Notes: generated from the letters alone by a model not told the origin. Shown: positions 11,930 through 22,709, counted from the stretch's first letter. The stretch is 32,291 bases of DNA from Fonticula alba (GCF_000388065.1 NW_009242975.1:520057-552347), one strand, 5' to 3'. Made by a program: numbers and translations.

Positions 11930-14900
11930 TCCACCAGCTTCAGGGGGAGTATCTTTCGCCGCAGCCGCCCCCTCCCGGGGCGACCACCTTGCCCAGCGCC
12001 ACTGCCGACAGCGCGGCGGCCCCTGCCGCCTCGCCTGGGATGTACTCGGTCGACAACGGCCCCGCGACATCCCCCCAGCGCGGCCAGCCAGGCCAGGTGC
12101 GCACCCCGCTCCAGGCACCACCCTACCAACAGTCGTCGACGCCCTACCAGTCGACATCGTACCAGCTGTCTCCGCAGTCCTACGGCCAACAGCAGCAGCA
12201 GCAGCAGCTGCTACTGCAATCCTACATCCAGCAGCAGACGCGGCAGCTTCCCGCCACGAGCAGCACCGCTGGCAATTCCCAAGCCGACCAGCAGCACCTG
12301 CTGCTGCCCGCGGCTGGTGCCGTGAACGCCGGCTTCCCCTCGGCCACAGCAGGCAGCACTCCCATCGCTGCCCAGTACGTCCAGTCGGCCGGCAGCCAGT
12401 ACGCACTGGCTCCCCAGTCAGCCTCGTACTCCCCGTCTCCCTATCAGCCAGCAGGCTCGTACACACAGTCGGCCTCTCCGCAGTACCTTCTGCAGCAGCT
12501 GGCCCCAGCCCAACAGTCGGGCCAATATCACGGCCAGTCGCAGCCGCCGCCGCCGCCGTCGTCGCAGCAACAGCAGCAGCAGCAACAACAACAACAACAA
12601 CAACAACCTCACAACGGTGCCTGGGCTCTCGCGTCCGGCCAGCACCAGCCGATCACCGAGCCGCATCACGGCGACATGCCGCCAGCCAGTGATGCCTACC
12701 TCCTGGACGCCGGGCTCCTGCTGCCGAATGGAGGCAAGGTCACCGGGCTCCTTTCTTCGGCCTCCGCGAGCGGGCTGTCCGGGTCGGCCGGGCCAGCGGA
12801 GGAAGGCCCGCCGGTCCTCGGGGACTCGGGGCTCGCGTGCGGGCGCCCGCCCACTGGCATGGCCCTTCTCATGGACCCGGCGGGTCCCTCTCAGGGGGGG
12901 CCCGGCGCGGCCGGGGCCACCATCGGCCCGGCTGCGGCCGCGGGAAACACCCCCCACGGCGCCATCGCCGCCACTCCGAGCGGTGGGAATCCGATGCCGG
13001 AGGCCTCCCCCTCCGACGAGGCATTCGGCTTCCTCTCGGCACTGGTCAACACCGGCACGGGGGCCGGCGGCATGGCAGGTGGCCAGCCGCTCAAGCGCCG
13101 CCGCCAGCAGCTGGATGACATGCAGCATCTCATCAGCAGCGCCGGCCTCGGCAGCAGCAGCACCGGCGCCCTGTCCACAGCAGACCCGGAGGACGACATG
13201 CTGCGAACCGCCGACATGGCGGAGTACCTTCAGGCGCCCGGGGCTGGCGGCGGCCCCGGCGGCGGGGGCGGCACCGCCCGCCGGTCATCCTCCTCGCCCC
13301 CCGGCGGGGTGGGCGATCTGTCGGACCCGCAATCCGCCGGCGAGGAGCTGGCCGATGCCGACACGCGCCAATCGGCCGCCGGGGCAGCCGGTGCCGCCAG
13401 CGGCGCCGGCCAGCGCCGGGGAAAGAGCATGCGCCAGCGCCGCAGCGAGATCGAGCAGCGCTCCCGGCAACTCCAGCGCCGCAACTTCCAGTACATCACC
13501 GAGACCCTGATCGATCGCAGCCTGACCGAGGCGGCCGTCATGCGGTGTGAGAGCGTCGCGCAGCACACTCTCTCGGCGCAGCTCCGTGGGTGCGTCCTCT
13601 GCCTGGAGGGCCGGCCGGCGGGGGGAGGGTGTCTTAGTTTGTTTGTTTGTTTGTTTGTTTTTTTGCCCGTCCCTCCTGCCGAGGCCGGGCTAGCCAGCCG
13701 GCCGGCCGGCCGGCCGAAAGGGGGGCGGGGGAGGATCATGGCGCATGGTGCCCCCAGGCATGGTGCCCCCCGCTCCGGCCCCGCTCCTGAAGCGTCCACA
13801 CTTTGAAGATATTGACATTTGCGGATGCTGTTTTTGTCCATGTGCCCCCCCCCCCTCCCTTGGCACGACTGGCCCCCATCTTGGCCATCTCGCGTCCGTC
13901 TGCTCGCTCGGTCTTCGGGTTTCCCGTCATGATGACCCCACGTGCGGCCACCATGACCATATCGTCCACACGCTCGCGTATCCAGCATTGTCGAGCAGTT
14001 CAAAAACCAGAGCACCACCGACCAGCTCAAGGGCGATGGCACCAGCGCGGTACGCCGGCCGCGCCTCTGCCCGGGCCTTTCCGGAATGAAGAAGAAAGCC
14101 CATGTGAATACGTGCCACAAGGAATGCTGACAGCTCATCGCGCGAACAATTCGCCCCTCCCTTCGGCCCGGGTCCTGCCTCCTGGTCTCGGGGATCGCGA
14201 AGAGCCTCTTCCCCATGCCGGAGCCCAATCTCATCAAAAACAAGGAGCAGGTCCAGGAGTACATCAAGTCGGTATGTCGCCCGCGCTCCGCCCTCTCGCC
14301 GGGCCAATTGTGTCCCTGGCGCGTGCACGCATGCACGCATGCACAGCACACGCCCCCCCCTTCTCCCGCCTGCCCCCTCCCTCCCCACCCTACACACACA
14401 GACACACACGCACACACGTACAGGGGGGAGGAAGTGGGCTTATTTTTCCGGGGCCCGCCCTGTTGCCGTCAGTCAAGCCTGGTGATCGGGTCTGCCGTCA
14501 CGCCGCCGAGGCTGCCTTAACTAGGCGCTGAGTCCGGCTGCCGGCGCCTCTCGCCTCCTCTCCACCGCCCCTCGAGTTAAGTCGCGCCCGCGAGCGAGCA
14601 CCAACTGACCCTCGACGCTGCTTTGCGCATGCACCCAGCTGAATGCCCTGCCCAATCAGAATGTCCCCTCGCGCACGGTCCAGTCCAAGATGTACACCTT
14701 TCTGCGGAATATCTTCGACGCCGGGTCAGTAGAGGGGCGCCGGCGTTTCCGGTGGGATGTCAGCACGGAATTCACCGGCGTCGACGTCAAGCTCATGCGC
14801 ATGTGGCTGGACATGTGCGTGTCCCTCTCTCTCTCTCTCGCCTCCTCTCTCTCTCTCGCGCACGCGCGCCCACCTTTTGTGGGGCAGCAGGCGGGGGCGG

Positions 14901-15739
14901 TGAACAGCGACAGCTGCCTCCCATAACCGCGCTGGCCTCCAAGAATGTGTACTGACATCGTCCCACGGGCCGGGTCCCTGGCGGATGTGCCTGTACGGCG
15001 CACCTGTGTGTGTGTGTGTGTGTGCTGTTTCTCCCGCCCGGCCCCCAGCTTCCTGGCCCAGTTCCTTGCCGCCAGCATCCAGAGCACCCACCACGTGGGG
15101 AAGGAGTCCTATGCGGCGGCGCTGGCATCCAGCTCCGGTGCCGGCCGGGGGCTGGCCGGGTCGGAGGCCCCCGGGTCGCACTTGGCACCGGCGGCGCATC
15201 ATCATCTGCTGGCGGCGGCAGTCTATGACGGGGGAATGGCCGTCGAGCAGGCGGCACAGCATTCGACATCGACAAGCCCGCCGGCCGGGGCCGGCGGCGG
15301 AGGGGCCCCCGATCCGCAGCCCCAGTCGGGCTACCACCATGCAGGTGCCCTTGGATTTGGCGAGCCCGCCACCTCGGCCGCGGCGCACTCGGCCATCTTT
15401 CACCAGCAGGCGAACCAATTCCACCTCCAGCAGCAGCAGGTCGAGCGGGACCTGCAGCAGCAGCAGCAGCTCCACCATGGGCTCCAGCACCAGCAACAGG
15501 TCCACCAGCTTCAGCGACGTATCCAGGCCCAGCAGCAGCTGGCCCTGCTGACCCAGGCGACGGGGCCGGCCACGGTCGGCGCCACCCCCTCCCCGGGGGG
15601 GGGTGACCCGGCCGCGGCCGCCCCGGCCATGCACTTTGTCGCGGATCAAGTCCACACCGCGGGACGCCCACAACAGACCAGCAGCCACGGGCCGGGCATG
15701 GTTGCCGGGGTGTATGGCCTCGGCGAGTCGCTTTCCACC

Positions 15740-15775
<36 letters not shown>

Positions 15776-16648
15776 CACCATCCCCACGGCGGATTCGGTG
15801 GTTCCGCGGGCGGAACGCTTCCGGTGGCCGCCGCAGGGGGACCAGATGCGGTGGAGTATGGCCCGAATAGCGGGCACACGCCCCCCGTGGCGCCGCACCA
15901 CCACCAGCACCACCACCAGCCGGCACATCACCACCATCATCAGCACCGGATACCGGCGGTCCTGTCGCCGGCCGAGGCGATGGCCGAGACCGGCCCGGCC
16001 ATGACTGGCAGCTACTTCAAACTGTCGGCCACGCCGCCGATCATCAAACAGCCGCCCGCCACGACGTCGCCGCCGCCGCCGCCGCCGCCGTCGACCACGG
16101 CCACGGCGCTGGTCAGCAGCCTCACCGGAGCCGGGCCTGGATGGGCCGACCCGCGCAATGGCGCCGCCGGCGCCAATGGCGGCGCCACCTACGAGCAACA
16201 ATACTTCGCCCCGCAGCCGCCGCCGCCGCAGCAGCAGCAGCAGCAGCAGCAGCCGCAGCAGCCGCAGTACCCCCTGCATTTGGTGACGGGCCTGGGCGAG
16301 GGCCCCGGGCCCGGGGCCACGGCCGCCATTTTGGCCTCCTCGCTGCCTGGGCTGTTCGAGCAATTGGGGGCCGTGGCGGCACCGCGAACGGCGGGCCCGG
16401 CAGCCACCAGCCCCGGGCGGTCGTCGGATGCGGCTCCCGCGGCCGGGCCCGGGGGCAGTGCGGGCCCCTGCCCGCGGCTGGATTCGCCCCTGGTGGCCGC
16501 CACCACGGGGGTCCTCATGGCCACCGGGTCGGGGGGCATCATGCGCCTGCAGCCGCAGCCGCAGCCGCAGCACCAACAGTCGCACAACCTCCACAACTTG
16601 CAGCTCCAGCTTCAGATCCAGAAGCTCCAGCAGCAGCAACTGTTGCAA

Positions 16649-16679
<31 letters not shown>

Positions 16680-17263
16680 GACAAGAGCAGGACCCGACGG
16701 CCGGGGATAGATTCCCAAGCCCGGCGCCGGGGGTGGCGACGATCGCCCCGGGCTCGGCCCCGGTCGCCGCCGGGACCACCATGGCTGCCGCCCAATCGGG
16801 CGATGCGCTGTTCCTCAGCCAGTATGCCGCGGTGCTGTCCCAACTGACAGCAGCCGACCAGCCGGCGGCGGCCACGCACCATCCCCACCAGGGACATGCT
16901 GCCGCTGCTGCTGCTGCTGCTGCTGCTGGGAACCCCGCCGGGGGGCCGGCATTGCCGGGGCCGTTATTCGCCCCGCCGATGGCCGCGGCCCATCAACAGA
17001 CACAACTCCCCCCCTCTGGCGGAGGGGGGGGACTCACGGCAGCCGCATCGCCGGTGGCGGGCTCCAGCCCCGGGGGGGCGAGCGCCACCGCCGGGACGGC
17101 AGCGCCCCCGACGGCGGCCGGTAGCCACCAGCAACACCATGCCTTCATCCTGCATCATGCTGTGGCCGGTGGCGGGAGAGCGGCCACGGCGACCGGCGGC
17201 AGCACGACCGCACCCGACTCAGACATTTTGCCGCCAGCCTCGCAGGCGGTCTTGCTGCACCTT

Positions 17264-17305
<42 letters not shown>

Positions 17306-17697
17306 TCGCATGACGGCTTCATCCGCCTGGTCGCGGCGGCGGCCGCCCCGACACCGCCGCAACAGGGGGCCCAGCAGTTTGCCGAGTACGTTCCGTGGTT
17401 TCGGCTCGGCCCTCGAGCATTTTTCCCGACATATTCCAGGGGGGCCGCGTGCATGCGGCCTTTCTGCCCCGCCCGCGCGCCCCCCCGTGAACAGAGAGTG
17501 CACACACACACACACACACATGCCCCGCGTGCCCCTTCTTCCCCCGCTAACCCTGTGAATGTGTCTGGCATGGCAACACTTGTGCCCTGGCAAAAAAAAA
17601 CAGCGACGCCCGCCCTTGGGACTACCACCAGCAGCAAGCGAGCGGCTCCGGCGACATACCCCCCTCCGGCGGCGGCGGCGGCGGCGGGTCATACTAG
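11779..17697 (+). CDS. Large polyQ/low-complexity protein with an unrecognised helical core (5' end unresolved)
   Basis: Coding segments that join in phase are 11779-13589, 13986-14049, 14203-14271, 14639-14814, 15049-17385 and 17604-17697 (TAG), giving 1516 residues after the first acceptor. Residues 1 to about 545 are Gln/Pro/Ser/Ala-rich with Q tracts. About 549-730 form the only ordered part: a basic helical start (KSMRQRRSEIEQRSRQLQRR), then PNLIKNKEQVQEYIKS, RTVQSKMYTFLRNIFDAG and LMRMWLDIFLAQFLAASIQ, split over five exons. Residues 730-1486 return to Q, His (near 15898-15945), Pro, Ala and Gly tracts. The end is a poly-Gly tail before SY-stop. The first segment has no in-frame ATG before about 12040, so an upstream exon with the start is expected; CTGAC at 11699 followed by CAG at 11776-11778 supports an acceptor there, and CAG at 11806-11808 is an in-phase alternative. 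The composition suggests a nuclear co-regulator, which is inference. I do not recognise the core family. Confidence 0.72.
11899..11928 (+). repeat. Pure (CAG)10 coding repeat
   Basis: Ten uninterrupted CAG codons encode a Gln tract near the start of the first mapped exon of the polyQ gene. A later tract at about 12569-12606 is mostly CAA and so is less prone to slippage. Confidence 0.95.
13637..13660. repeat. (GTTT)6 intronic repeat
   Basis: Six GTTT units followed by extra T, shortly after the donor of the first mapped polyQ-gene intron (13590-13985). A CCGG-rich array follows near 13689-13716. Confidence 0.9.
15743..15775 (+). repeat. (CAG)9-CAA-CAG coding repeat
   Basis: Nine pure CAG codons, then CAA and CAG, encode Q11 in the long fifth mapped exon of the polyQ gene. 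His codons follow directly. Confidence 0.95.
17264..17305 (+). repeat. Pure (CAG)13-CAA coding repeat
   Basis: Thirteen uninterrupted CAG codons plus one CAA, in frame, encode a Q14 tract about 80 bases before the end of the fifth mapped exon. It is the longest pure CAG tract in the gene. Confidence 0.95.
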
Positions 17698-20600
17698 CGT
17701 GGCATCAGGGTGCCTTCCCTGGGCGAGCCCCCACACCATAGGGCGCGAGGCAGCACCTCCCCGCGCGGACATGACGCATGCCACTCGCGTCGGAAGACAC
17801 AGACACAGACCCCAGAAGGGGATCCCGCAGAGGGGAACATGTATGCCACGTAAGATCGTGCGTGCATGTCCGCGCGCCCGCCCCCACGCGCGCGCCCGCA
17901 TGCCAAACGACACCCCCGGGGACCGAAACAAAAAGAGAGATGCACCGCGCAGGCTCCCCCCCCCCCTCTTTAAGACCAATACACCCCAAATGCATCAGCA
18001 GCCATCGGAGAAGGCACTTTCGCCGTGTCTCGCCAGAGGCGGCGCAGGACGAAGACATGTGTGTGCTTGCCGCACGCTCCGGGGACGCACCGGGAGCCGG
18101 GGGGGGGGGGGGGGGGGGCACACGCGCCAGGCCGTGCTACTGAGACACCCGGGCCGGAAGCGGCTGCCAAGACTCTAAACGTCGTCCGGACCAACCCCCG
18201 GCTCCGCCCCCTGTTCGTTCGACTGAATGCCTCACCGACCAGGGGGCTCGCGGCGCCCGATCTACCAGCGTCGACCTCCTCCCCCGACTATCCGGGGAGT
18301 TCCCCGCCGATCAGCGTGGCCATGTCTCAAGTGAGCGCTCAAGAGAGAGAGAGCGAGAGAGCGAGAGAGAGCGAGAGAGGGAGGCACACACGGCTGGTCG
18401 GGAAAAGGCCGAGACAAAGGGCCCGGCTGCCTCTCGCATCGGGCAGGCACGCGCCCGCGGCCGCCGAGCCCAGCCCAATACCAGGGGAGGGGATATGCCC
18501 ACCTCCAGGGAGGGTTCCCACGCCCCTGAATTGTAGAAGCCACTCCCCCGCGCGGAACCCGGCCAGTAGGGCAGGAGGGGCCGACCCATCGCCAGGAGCA
18601 AGTCGCGCAGAGGGGGGAGGGACACGGATCGGCGGCCGAGAAACAGGCACCGGGGCACAGGGAGGCGGCCCCCGGCCCCCGGCACCCCGCCCCGGTGCCC
18701 GTGCCGCCGCCGGGCGGAGACCTCGTCCCTCCGGGATCTGGAAATCCCCGGTCTCCAGGGGGCAGCATCGGGACTCTCTAAGACCAGAGAGGTCTTTGGT
18801 GTGATTGTATACATTAAACACGTGGATTACGGAATGCTGTTTGCACATGTGACATGCGTCTCTGAAGTCGGGGCTCGCGCGGCTGGCCGCCTGACCGGCC
18901 TGTTGCACGCGGTTGGGGCGTCCCAGCCGGGCGGGCCGGGGCGGGGACGGGGGTAAAGCCCTTGCCGTCGCTATTCCCGCCGCCTGGGCCTTTGTGCCAC
19001 AGCATCCTGAGCGGCGTGCCGGGAGGGGGGGGAGCGGCGGAAAAAAAAAGAGGATCCAAGCAGGCCGGGTGTAGGTCTCTGAAAGCAGGGCTATGCAATG
19101 GTGCCGGCCGACGCGCGGTGCGGCAGTTGGCACACCATCAAGCGAGCCCCACTCGACAACGGTATCCCCACGGCTGGTTCTCCGGGCGGGCACGGAAGGG
19201 ACGAGGGGCAGGGGCGCCGGGAAAATGGGGCCATGGCCAGCGGCCCACCCGGCCACCTCCAGGTGGGCGTGTGTGTGTCCCCTCCGGGAGAAAAAAGAGC
19301 ACACACGCACCCGAAGGCCTTTCGCGGTGGGGGTGGGCAGGGGTGGGGAGGGGGGGGGGGGCAGACCTCGACCCTTGAGCCGCCTCGGAAAATATTGCCC
19401 CCTCGCCTCGGGCGGAGGACCTTCGGTGGCGTCCTCCGCTCGTGTGGTTGACTGCATCACGCAGCCCGGCCATGTCCATCACATATATGTTGGGGGAATA
19501 CTTTTTCCCTCGATAAGGCTGGCTCAGGTGGCTGTGGGCTTCCTGGTGTGTTCGGCCGGCTGGCCGGCCAGCCACGGCCTTGCCGGTTCCCCCCCCCCCT
19601 CCTCCGCCGTGGGTTCCGGGCCTCGTCGTCTAGCGCCAGAGTGGCTAGGCATCGCACCCTGGGGTGCAACACGTTTTCCTCTGGCGCGCGCGTCCGGGGA
19701 AAAACCCTCAGGCGCTCCACCCCCCCCCCACCCCGCTCCCCCAGCCGGGCCCTGTCGTCGGTCCCCCTTCGCAGATGGCGTCCGGGCCGTTTCTTTGCAC
19801 CGGCGCGCGCTCCTCTGTATTCCATTTTGAACTTGTACCCCCCCCCCCCCCCCCCGGTCCCCCCCGGGGGTGGGAGGGCGGGCGAGAGGACGGATGTCCC
19901 AGCTGGAGAGGGGCCCTCCTGCCCCGGCGGCGGTCTCGTGGCCACATCCTCCCCTCTATCTGCGGCCGTTTCCTCCTCGTGCATACGTGCCCAAGGGCGG
20001 AGCCGGATGGAGGGGACCCGGAGCCAGGGCAGGGCAGGACACGCCGCCGGGCTGCGTGTGTGTGCATGGGCGAACATGCCAGCCCCGCCGGCCAAGTGTT
20101 CCCAACCAGTTCTGAAGTTGTATGCCGGTGCGCCGCCGGGCGGCCCTCCCCCCCCCGCCCGCCCGCCCGCCCGCCCGCCCGCCCCCCGGTTCCTTCGCCC
20201 GGGCCGGCGCGCAAGCGAGACCGCGCGCCGGTTTGGGGGAGAGGGGGCCGGGAGGGGGGGGGGGCGGGGGCGCGAGTTAGCTCTCCCCCGGCCCAGGTGG
20301 CCCCCGGCTCTGTGGGCAACACGCCTATGCCTCGCGTTTCCCCCACACCCAAGTGCCCTCCCGGCATGATCGTGCCTGTGGGGGTAGAGACCCCATTTTC
20401 GCGGCCACCGGGCAGGCGCCCCCGGACAATGACTCCTGGCACCCCCCCCGGCCGCCCGTCCGCCCGGGGTGTGTGGGGTCCAGGCGGCCGGCCCGGGGAC
20501 ACCAGCCCCCTGAGTCATCTGCCCTGGCCGGGCTGGCGGCCGGCGCGCTCTCGCGACACCTCCAACCTCGCCTGCCCGAGGCGGGGTGCGGGGGGGGGGG

Positions 20601-20997
20601 TGCCCAGCCCAGTCGGGGCTCCGGGTCGTGTGCCCTCGCGCGGCAAGGTGTCGCGCAGCGCACGCTAGTCTCGGGGCGCCGGTATCCCGGCCCCGCCCGG
20701 TGCTGGCGCCCCGGTGGCCGGGCGAGGGGGGCAACTAGAGCACCGGCCCCGGCGGCGCTGCCCAGGCACCCCCCTCCCCCGGCACCGGCACCGGCGCCGG
20801 GCGCCCGGGCGCCCGGGCTTCGCCCTCTCCTGCCCCCGGCAGTCAAGAGGCCCCCCGTCACCGGGAACTGGCTGCGCCGGTCCCGGCAGCGACCCTGTAT
20901 TGTTGTTGTAGTACGACTTCCTCCCGTCCCCCTCCCCCCCGTTCCTCCCTCTCCGCGTGTTGCACCTCGCCCGGCCCTGGCCCCCGCCCCCCCCCTC
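17698..20997. other. Intergenic region without a supported gene
   Basis: This separates the stop of the polyQ gene from the GDH promoter. It contains a G20 run (18099-18118), a GA tract (about 18341-18380), a CCCG array (about 20155-20183) and many shorter G/C runs. An AT-richer patch at about 18770-18860 contains a perfect 6-bp stem (AAGACC/GGTCTT, 18780-18796). A coding-like open stretch at about 18163-18328 is followed by GTGAGC but has no partner exon. Nothing resembles a tRNA or a known small RNA. Confidence 0.55.
18099..18118. repeat. G20 homopolymer
   Basis: Twenty consecutive G downstream of the polyQ gene. Confidence 0.85.
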
Positions 20998-21003
20998 ATA
21001 TAC
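20998..21003 (+). promoter_or_regulatory. TATA-like element of the GDH gene
   Basis: ATATAC lies 116 bases before the GDH start codon in an otherwise C-rich leader. The NDK gene has TATAAG at nearly the same distance (107 bases). Assignment rests on sequence and spacing only. Confidence 0.4.
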
Positions 21004-21062
21004 ACGCCCCCCACAACTCCCCCCCCCCCCCGCCCCCGCCGCCCTGCCGCTCGGGCACGCAT

Positions 21063-21077
21063 ATGCTGCGCAGGTAG
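21063..21077 (+). other. Possible four-codon upstream ORF in the GDH leader
   Basis: ATG CTG CGC AGG TAG lies 36 bases before the GDH ATG. If transcription starts between the TATA-like element and this point, the uORF would be in the leader and could reduce translation. It could equally lie in an untranscribed or spliced part. Confidence 0.25.
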
Positions 21078-21113
21078 TCCTCGCAACAGGCTCGTTCCTC
21101 CCCACCCTTCAAG

Positions 21114-22631
21114 ATGTTCTCCCTTGTCGCCAAGACCACTGCCCCGTCCGTCGCCCCGCGCGCGGCCTTCATCGCCTCGCGCCTGATGTCCTCGGCCGCG
21201 GCCAGCTCCCCCCAGCCGGAGGGCGAGCCCCGCTTCCTGGAGATGGTCAAGCTGAACTTCGACCGCGCCGCCGCCCTGACCAAGTACTCTGACGACCTGC
21301 TCGATGTTGTCAAGCAGTGCAACAGCGTCATCCGCTTCTCCTTCCCCATCCGCCGCGATGATGGCACCATCGAGTCCATCCACGGCTACCGCGCCCAGCA
21401 CTCCCACCACCGCGTCCCCTGCAAGGGTGGTATCCGCTACGCCGATGAGGTCAACCTCCAGGAGGTCGAGGCCCTGGCCGGTCTGATGACCTACAAGTGC
21501 GCCGTCGCCGCCATCCCCTTCGGCGGTGCCAAGGGTGGTGTCCGCATCGACCCGAAGAAGTACTCCGTCGCCGAGCTCGAGCGCATCACTCGTCGCTTCA
21601 CCATGGAGCTGGCCAAGAAGGGCTTCATCGGCCCCGGCATTGATGTCCCGGCCCCGGACATGGGTACCGGCCAGCGCGAGATGGGCTGGATCAAGGACAC
21701 CTACCAGATGCTCTTCGGCAACAACGACATCAACTCCCTCGGTGTCGTCACCGGCAAGCCCCTCTCCCAGGGTGGTATCTGCGGCCGCGCTGAGGCCACC
21801 GGTCTCGGTGTCTTCTACGGTGTCGTGGAGTTCCTCAACAACCCCCAGATGCTGGAGAAGGTTGGCCTCACCCGCCCCGGCCTCAAGGACCTGACCTTCG
21901 CCGTTCAGGGTCTCGGCAACGTCGGCTTCAGCGCCGCCAAGTTCTTCACCCAGGCCGGCGCCAAGTGCGTGTCCGTCGTCGAGTACAACTCCGCCGTCTA
22001 CAACGAGAACGGCCTCGATGTCGAGGCCCTCAAGCAGTACATGAGCCAGAAGGGCACCCTCGAGGGCTTCCCCGGCGCCACCAAGAGCTTCGCCTCCAAC
22101 CCCAAGGAGGGTCTCGAGGTCGAGTGCGACTTCCTGGTCCCCGCCGCCCTGGAGTGCCAGCTAAACATGCACAACGCCGCCAACATCAAGTGCCGCTTCA
22201 TCGCCGAGGCCGCCAACGGCCCGACCACCCCGGCCGCCGATGAGATCTTCGCCAAGAAGGGCATCGTCGTCATCCCCGACATCATGCTCAACGCCGGTGG
22301 TGTCACCGTCTCCTACTTCGAGTGGCTCAAGAACCTGAGCCACGTCCGCTTCGGCCGCCTCACCCGCAAGTGGGAGGAGCGCTCCAAGCGCGACCTGGTC
22401 GACCTGATCACCAACACCGCCGGCATCAACCCGATCGAGTCCTCCAAGGTCTTCGACGGCCCCTCCGAGCTGGACATCGTCTACTCCGGCCTCGAGGAGA
22501 CCATGGTCACCTCCATCAACGACATCATCAACGTCTCCAACGAGCTTGGCTGCTCTCTGCGTGACGCCGCCTACGTCCTGGCCATCCGCCGCATCATGGT
22601 TGTCCACCAGGAGGCCGGTATCACCATCTAA
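21114..22631 (+). CDS. Mitochondrial glutamate dehydrogenase (animal-type hexameric)
   Basis: A single-exon 505-residue protein that interconverts glutamate and 2-oxoglutarate plus ammonium. Residues 1 to about 30 form a Ser/Ala/Arg-rich, acid-poor presequence typical of mitochondrial import. The dimerisation and substrate domain contains CKGGIRY (K104), MTYK (K128) and IPFGGAKGG (catalytic K140), followed by PAPDMGTG (D182). The Rossmann domain has VQGLGNVG (264-271), and E290 ends the second strand, which favours NAD(H) use (inference). EAANGPTTP (365-373) and NAGGVTVSYFEWLKN (393-407) are also conserved. Between GRLT (414-417) and DIVYSGL the protein has an antenna-like insertion about 12 residues shorter than the vertebrate one, by my recollection of that sequence. 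Codon choice is strongly biased: glycine is GGC/GGT and third positions are mostly C or G, as expected for high expression. The start is the first ATG and gives the presequence. The Lgl-like gene converges from the other side. Confidence 0.97.
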   Translation: MFSLVAKTTAPSVAPRAAFIASRLMSSAAASSPQPEGEPRFLEMVKLNFDRAAALTKYSDDLLDVVKQCNSVIRFSFPIRRDDGTIESIHGYRAQHSHHRVPCKGGIRYADEVNLQEVEALAGLMTYKCAVAAIPFGGAKGGVRIDPKKYSVAELERITRRFTMELAKKGFIGPGIDVPAPDMGTGQREMGWIKDTYQMLFGNNDINSLGVVTGKPLSQGGICGRAEATGLGVFYGVVEFLNNPQMLEKVGLTRPGLKDLTFAVQGLGNVGFSAAKFFTQAGAKCVSVVEYNSAVYNENGLDVEALKQYMSQKGTLEGFPGATKSFASNPKEGLEVECDFLVPAALECQLNMHNAANIKCRFIAEAANGPTTPAADEIFAKKGIVVIPDIMLNAGGVTVSYFEWLKNLSHVRFGRLTRKWEERSKRDLVDLITNTAGINPIESSKVFDGPSELDIVYSGLEETMVTSINDIINVSNELGCSLRDAAYVLAIRRIMVVHQEAGITI

Positions 22632-22678
22632 GCGCGTGGTGTGTTGTCCATGCGTGCGTGCGCGTGTGCATGCCTGCG

Positions 22679-22709
<31 letters not shown>

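Noticed and set aside
11349-12692. 447-codon frame overlapping the start of the polyQ region
   Set aside because: It reads the CAG repeat as poly-Ala and then becomes Arg/Pro/Ala-rich. The other frame joins in phase with five downstream exons and continues into the ordered core.
17386-18178. Continuation of the long + frame to 18178 beyond the polyQ exon
   Set aside because: After 17385 it translates a CA repeat and repeat-derived text. A perfect GTACGT donor at 17386 and a phase-matching acceptor at 17603 give a better end at 17697.
19457-21410. Long minus-strand frames opposite the GDH promoter and 5' end
   Set aside because: They are shadows of GC-rich DNA, and one overlaps the well-supported GDH gene antisense.
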